In this document: positions 5,359 to 6,318 of the stretch, one piece after another
Layout of the letters: the number at the start of each line of letters is the position of its first letter
Position numbering within the stretch: position 1 is the stretch's first letter
DNA from: Fimbriimonadales bacterium
Lineage (GTDB): Bacteria; Armatimonadota; Fimbriimonadia; Fimbriimonadales; GBS-DC
Assembly: GCA_025060055.1 (NCBI GenBank)
Contig: JANXCK010000205.1
Location: 1-6,318, forward strand
Length of the DNA stretch: 6,318 bases
Reading direction: 5' to 3'
The notes under the pieces: generated by a model
Database searches by the model: none
What the model saw: the letters and a program-made list of their open reading frames with translations, nothing else
Told to the model about the DNA's origin: nothing
Translations under genes and position numbers: made by a program

Positions 5359-6318
5359 CTATCCGCTGTAGATAACTCGCACAATCTCCTCAATACTCGT
5401 GCGTCCGAGTAGCACTTTTTGGAGCGCATCGTCCTTGAGCAGGCGCATTCCCTGCTCGACTGCCACTTTTTGGATGGCATATGCAGCAGCGTGCTTCAGA
5501 ACCAGGTCGCGCACGGGGTCGGACATCACCAGCAGTTCGTGGATGCCCGTGCGCCCTTTGTAGCCTGTGTTTTTGCAGTTTTCGCAGCCTTTGGCGCGGT
5601 AAATCGTCAGTTCGCTCAGATTCGGTGGGGGGGTAAAGCCGTAGCGTGTGAACTCCGATTCGGTGGGCTGGTACGGCTCTTTGCAGCGTGGACAAAGGGT
5701 GCGCACGAGCCGTTGTGCCAGCACCGCAATCAACGCTGAGGCAATCATAAATGGCTCCACGCCCATCTCGGTCAGGCGCGGCGGTGCACTGGCGGAGTCG
5801 TTGGTGTGCAGTGTGGACAGCACCAAGTGCCCCGTGAGCGCAGCCTCAATTGCAATCGTGGCGGTCTCGCGGTCGCGCATCTCGCCCACCATGATGATGT
5901 CGGGGTCTTGACGCAACATCGCGCGGAGTGCGCTCGCGAAGGTCAGTCCTGCTTTCGGATTAACCTGCACCTGATTGATGCCCGGCAGTTCGTACTCCAC
6001 AGGGTCTTCCGCAGTGATGATGTTCACCAGCCCTGTATTGAGGCGCGACAGGATCGAGTAGAGCGTTGTGGACTTGCCCGAACCCGTCGGACCCGTCACA
6101 AGGATGATGCCGTAGGAGCGGCTAATCACCTCTTCCAGTTGGGCAAGAGTGTCGGGCAGAAAGCCGAGCTTTTCCAAGCCGACGCGCACGCTGGACTTAT
6201 CCAGCACGCGCATCACGATTTTTTCGCCGTACAGACACGGCAAAGTGGAGACACGGAAGTCGTACTGCTTGCCATCAATAGTGGCGCTGATGCGGTTGTC
6301 TTGGGGCACGCGCTTCTC
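5359..6318 (-). CDS. pilB: Type IV pilus assembly ATPase PilB/GspE family, C-terminal part
   Basis: The gene enters from the right edge, and 319 codons plus the stop are visible, beginning EKRVPQDNRIS, an internal family motif (usually KRLPQDGR). The GTG at 6309 is therefore an internal Val and not a start. The secretion-ATPase core is intact. The Walker A motif GPTGSGKST is at about residues 76-84 of the visible part. It is followed by the Asp box (ITAEDPVEYELPG), the Walker B region (DPDIIMVGEMRDRETA) and the His box (LSTLHTNDSAS). A four-Cys zinc site (CPRC and CENC) comes near the end, typical of PilB/GspE rather than PilT. In this family a hexamer on the cytoplasmic face powers extension of the pilus or pseudopilus. 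GspE of type II secretion is the alternative; the two prepilin-like genes and comEA nearby favour a pilus or DNA-uptake machine. The N-terminal domain lies outside the window. Confidence 0.9.
   Translation of the reverse strand, partial: EKRVPQDNRISATIDGKQYDFRVSTLPCLYGEKIVMRVLDKSSVRVGLEKLGFLPDTLAQLEEVISRSYGIILVTGPTGSGKSTTLYSILSRLNTGLVNIITAEDPVEYELPGINQVQVNPKAGLTFASALRAMLRQDPDIIMVGEMRDRETATIAIEAALTGHLVLSTLHTNDSASAPPRLTEMGVEPFMIASALIAVLAQRLVRTLCPRCKEPYQPTESEFTRYGFTPPPNLSELTIYRAKGCENCKNTGYKGRTGIHELLVMSDPVRDLVLKHAAAYAIQKVAVEQGMRLLKDDALQKVLLGRTSIEEIVRVIYSG

Noticed and set aside
6307..6309. GTG as the start of the ATPase gene
   Set aside because: The frame continues upstream to the window edge with EKR before VPQD, matching the internal KRLPQDGR motif of the family, so this GTG encodes an internal Val.

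Overview
The window looks like chromosomal DNA of a GC-rich bacterium, most probably a member of the Armatimonadota (Fimbriimonadales-like). The basis is two tandem prepilin-like proteins of the DUF1559/H-X-DG type, which are abundant in Armatimonadota, Planctomycetota and relatives, together with a PilB-type ATPase, a ComEA-like DNA receptor and intergenic DNA full of small GC-rich inverted repeats. The lineage is an inference from protein style, not a database match.

Region 1 (1-1007) is an insertion sequence whose DDE transposase is read on the minus strand. The left terminal repeat starts at the first base of the window and the right one ends at 1007. The transposase frame is broken by two single-base shifts in homopolymer runs. 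Its base composition also flips: the half encoding the N-terminus is C-rich on the coding strand and the half encoding the C-terminus is G-rich. Region 2 (1008-1530) has no gene. It holds three copies, one of them truncated, of a structured MITE-like repeat whose ends resemble the ends of the insertion sequence and which meet in palindromic junctions.

Region 3 (1531-4496) is a probable plus-strand operon. A sigma70-like promoter and a leader are followed by a prepilin-like protein, a 62-residue single-pass membrane protein that starts with GTG, a second prepilin-like protein, and a ComEA-like protein (membrane anchor, SLBB, helix-hairpin-helix). The Shine-Dalgarno sequence of comEA lies inside a long stem-loop. 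Region 4 (4498-6318) is on the minus strand and converges on comEA with one base between the stop codons. It encodes the C-terminal part of a PilB/GspE-family ATPase that runs off the right edge, followed closely by an HDOD-domain protein.

Taken together, the genes suggest type IV pilus or pseudopilus assembly and DNA uptake. PilB would power assembly, the prepilin-like proteins would be processed and inserted as pilus or pseudopilus parts, ComEA would bind incoming DNA, and the HDOD protein may be a regulatory partner. No gene here is wholly unknown except the 62-residue membrane protein. The least-explained signals are the repeat array, the composition flip in the transposase and the hairpin over the comEA ribosome binding site.
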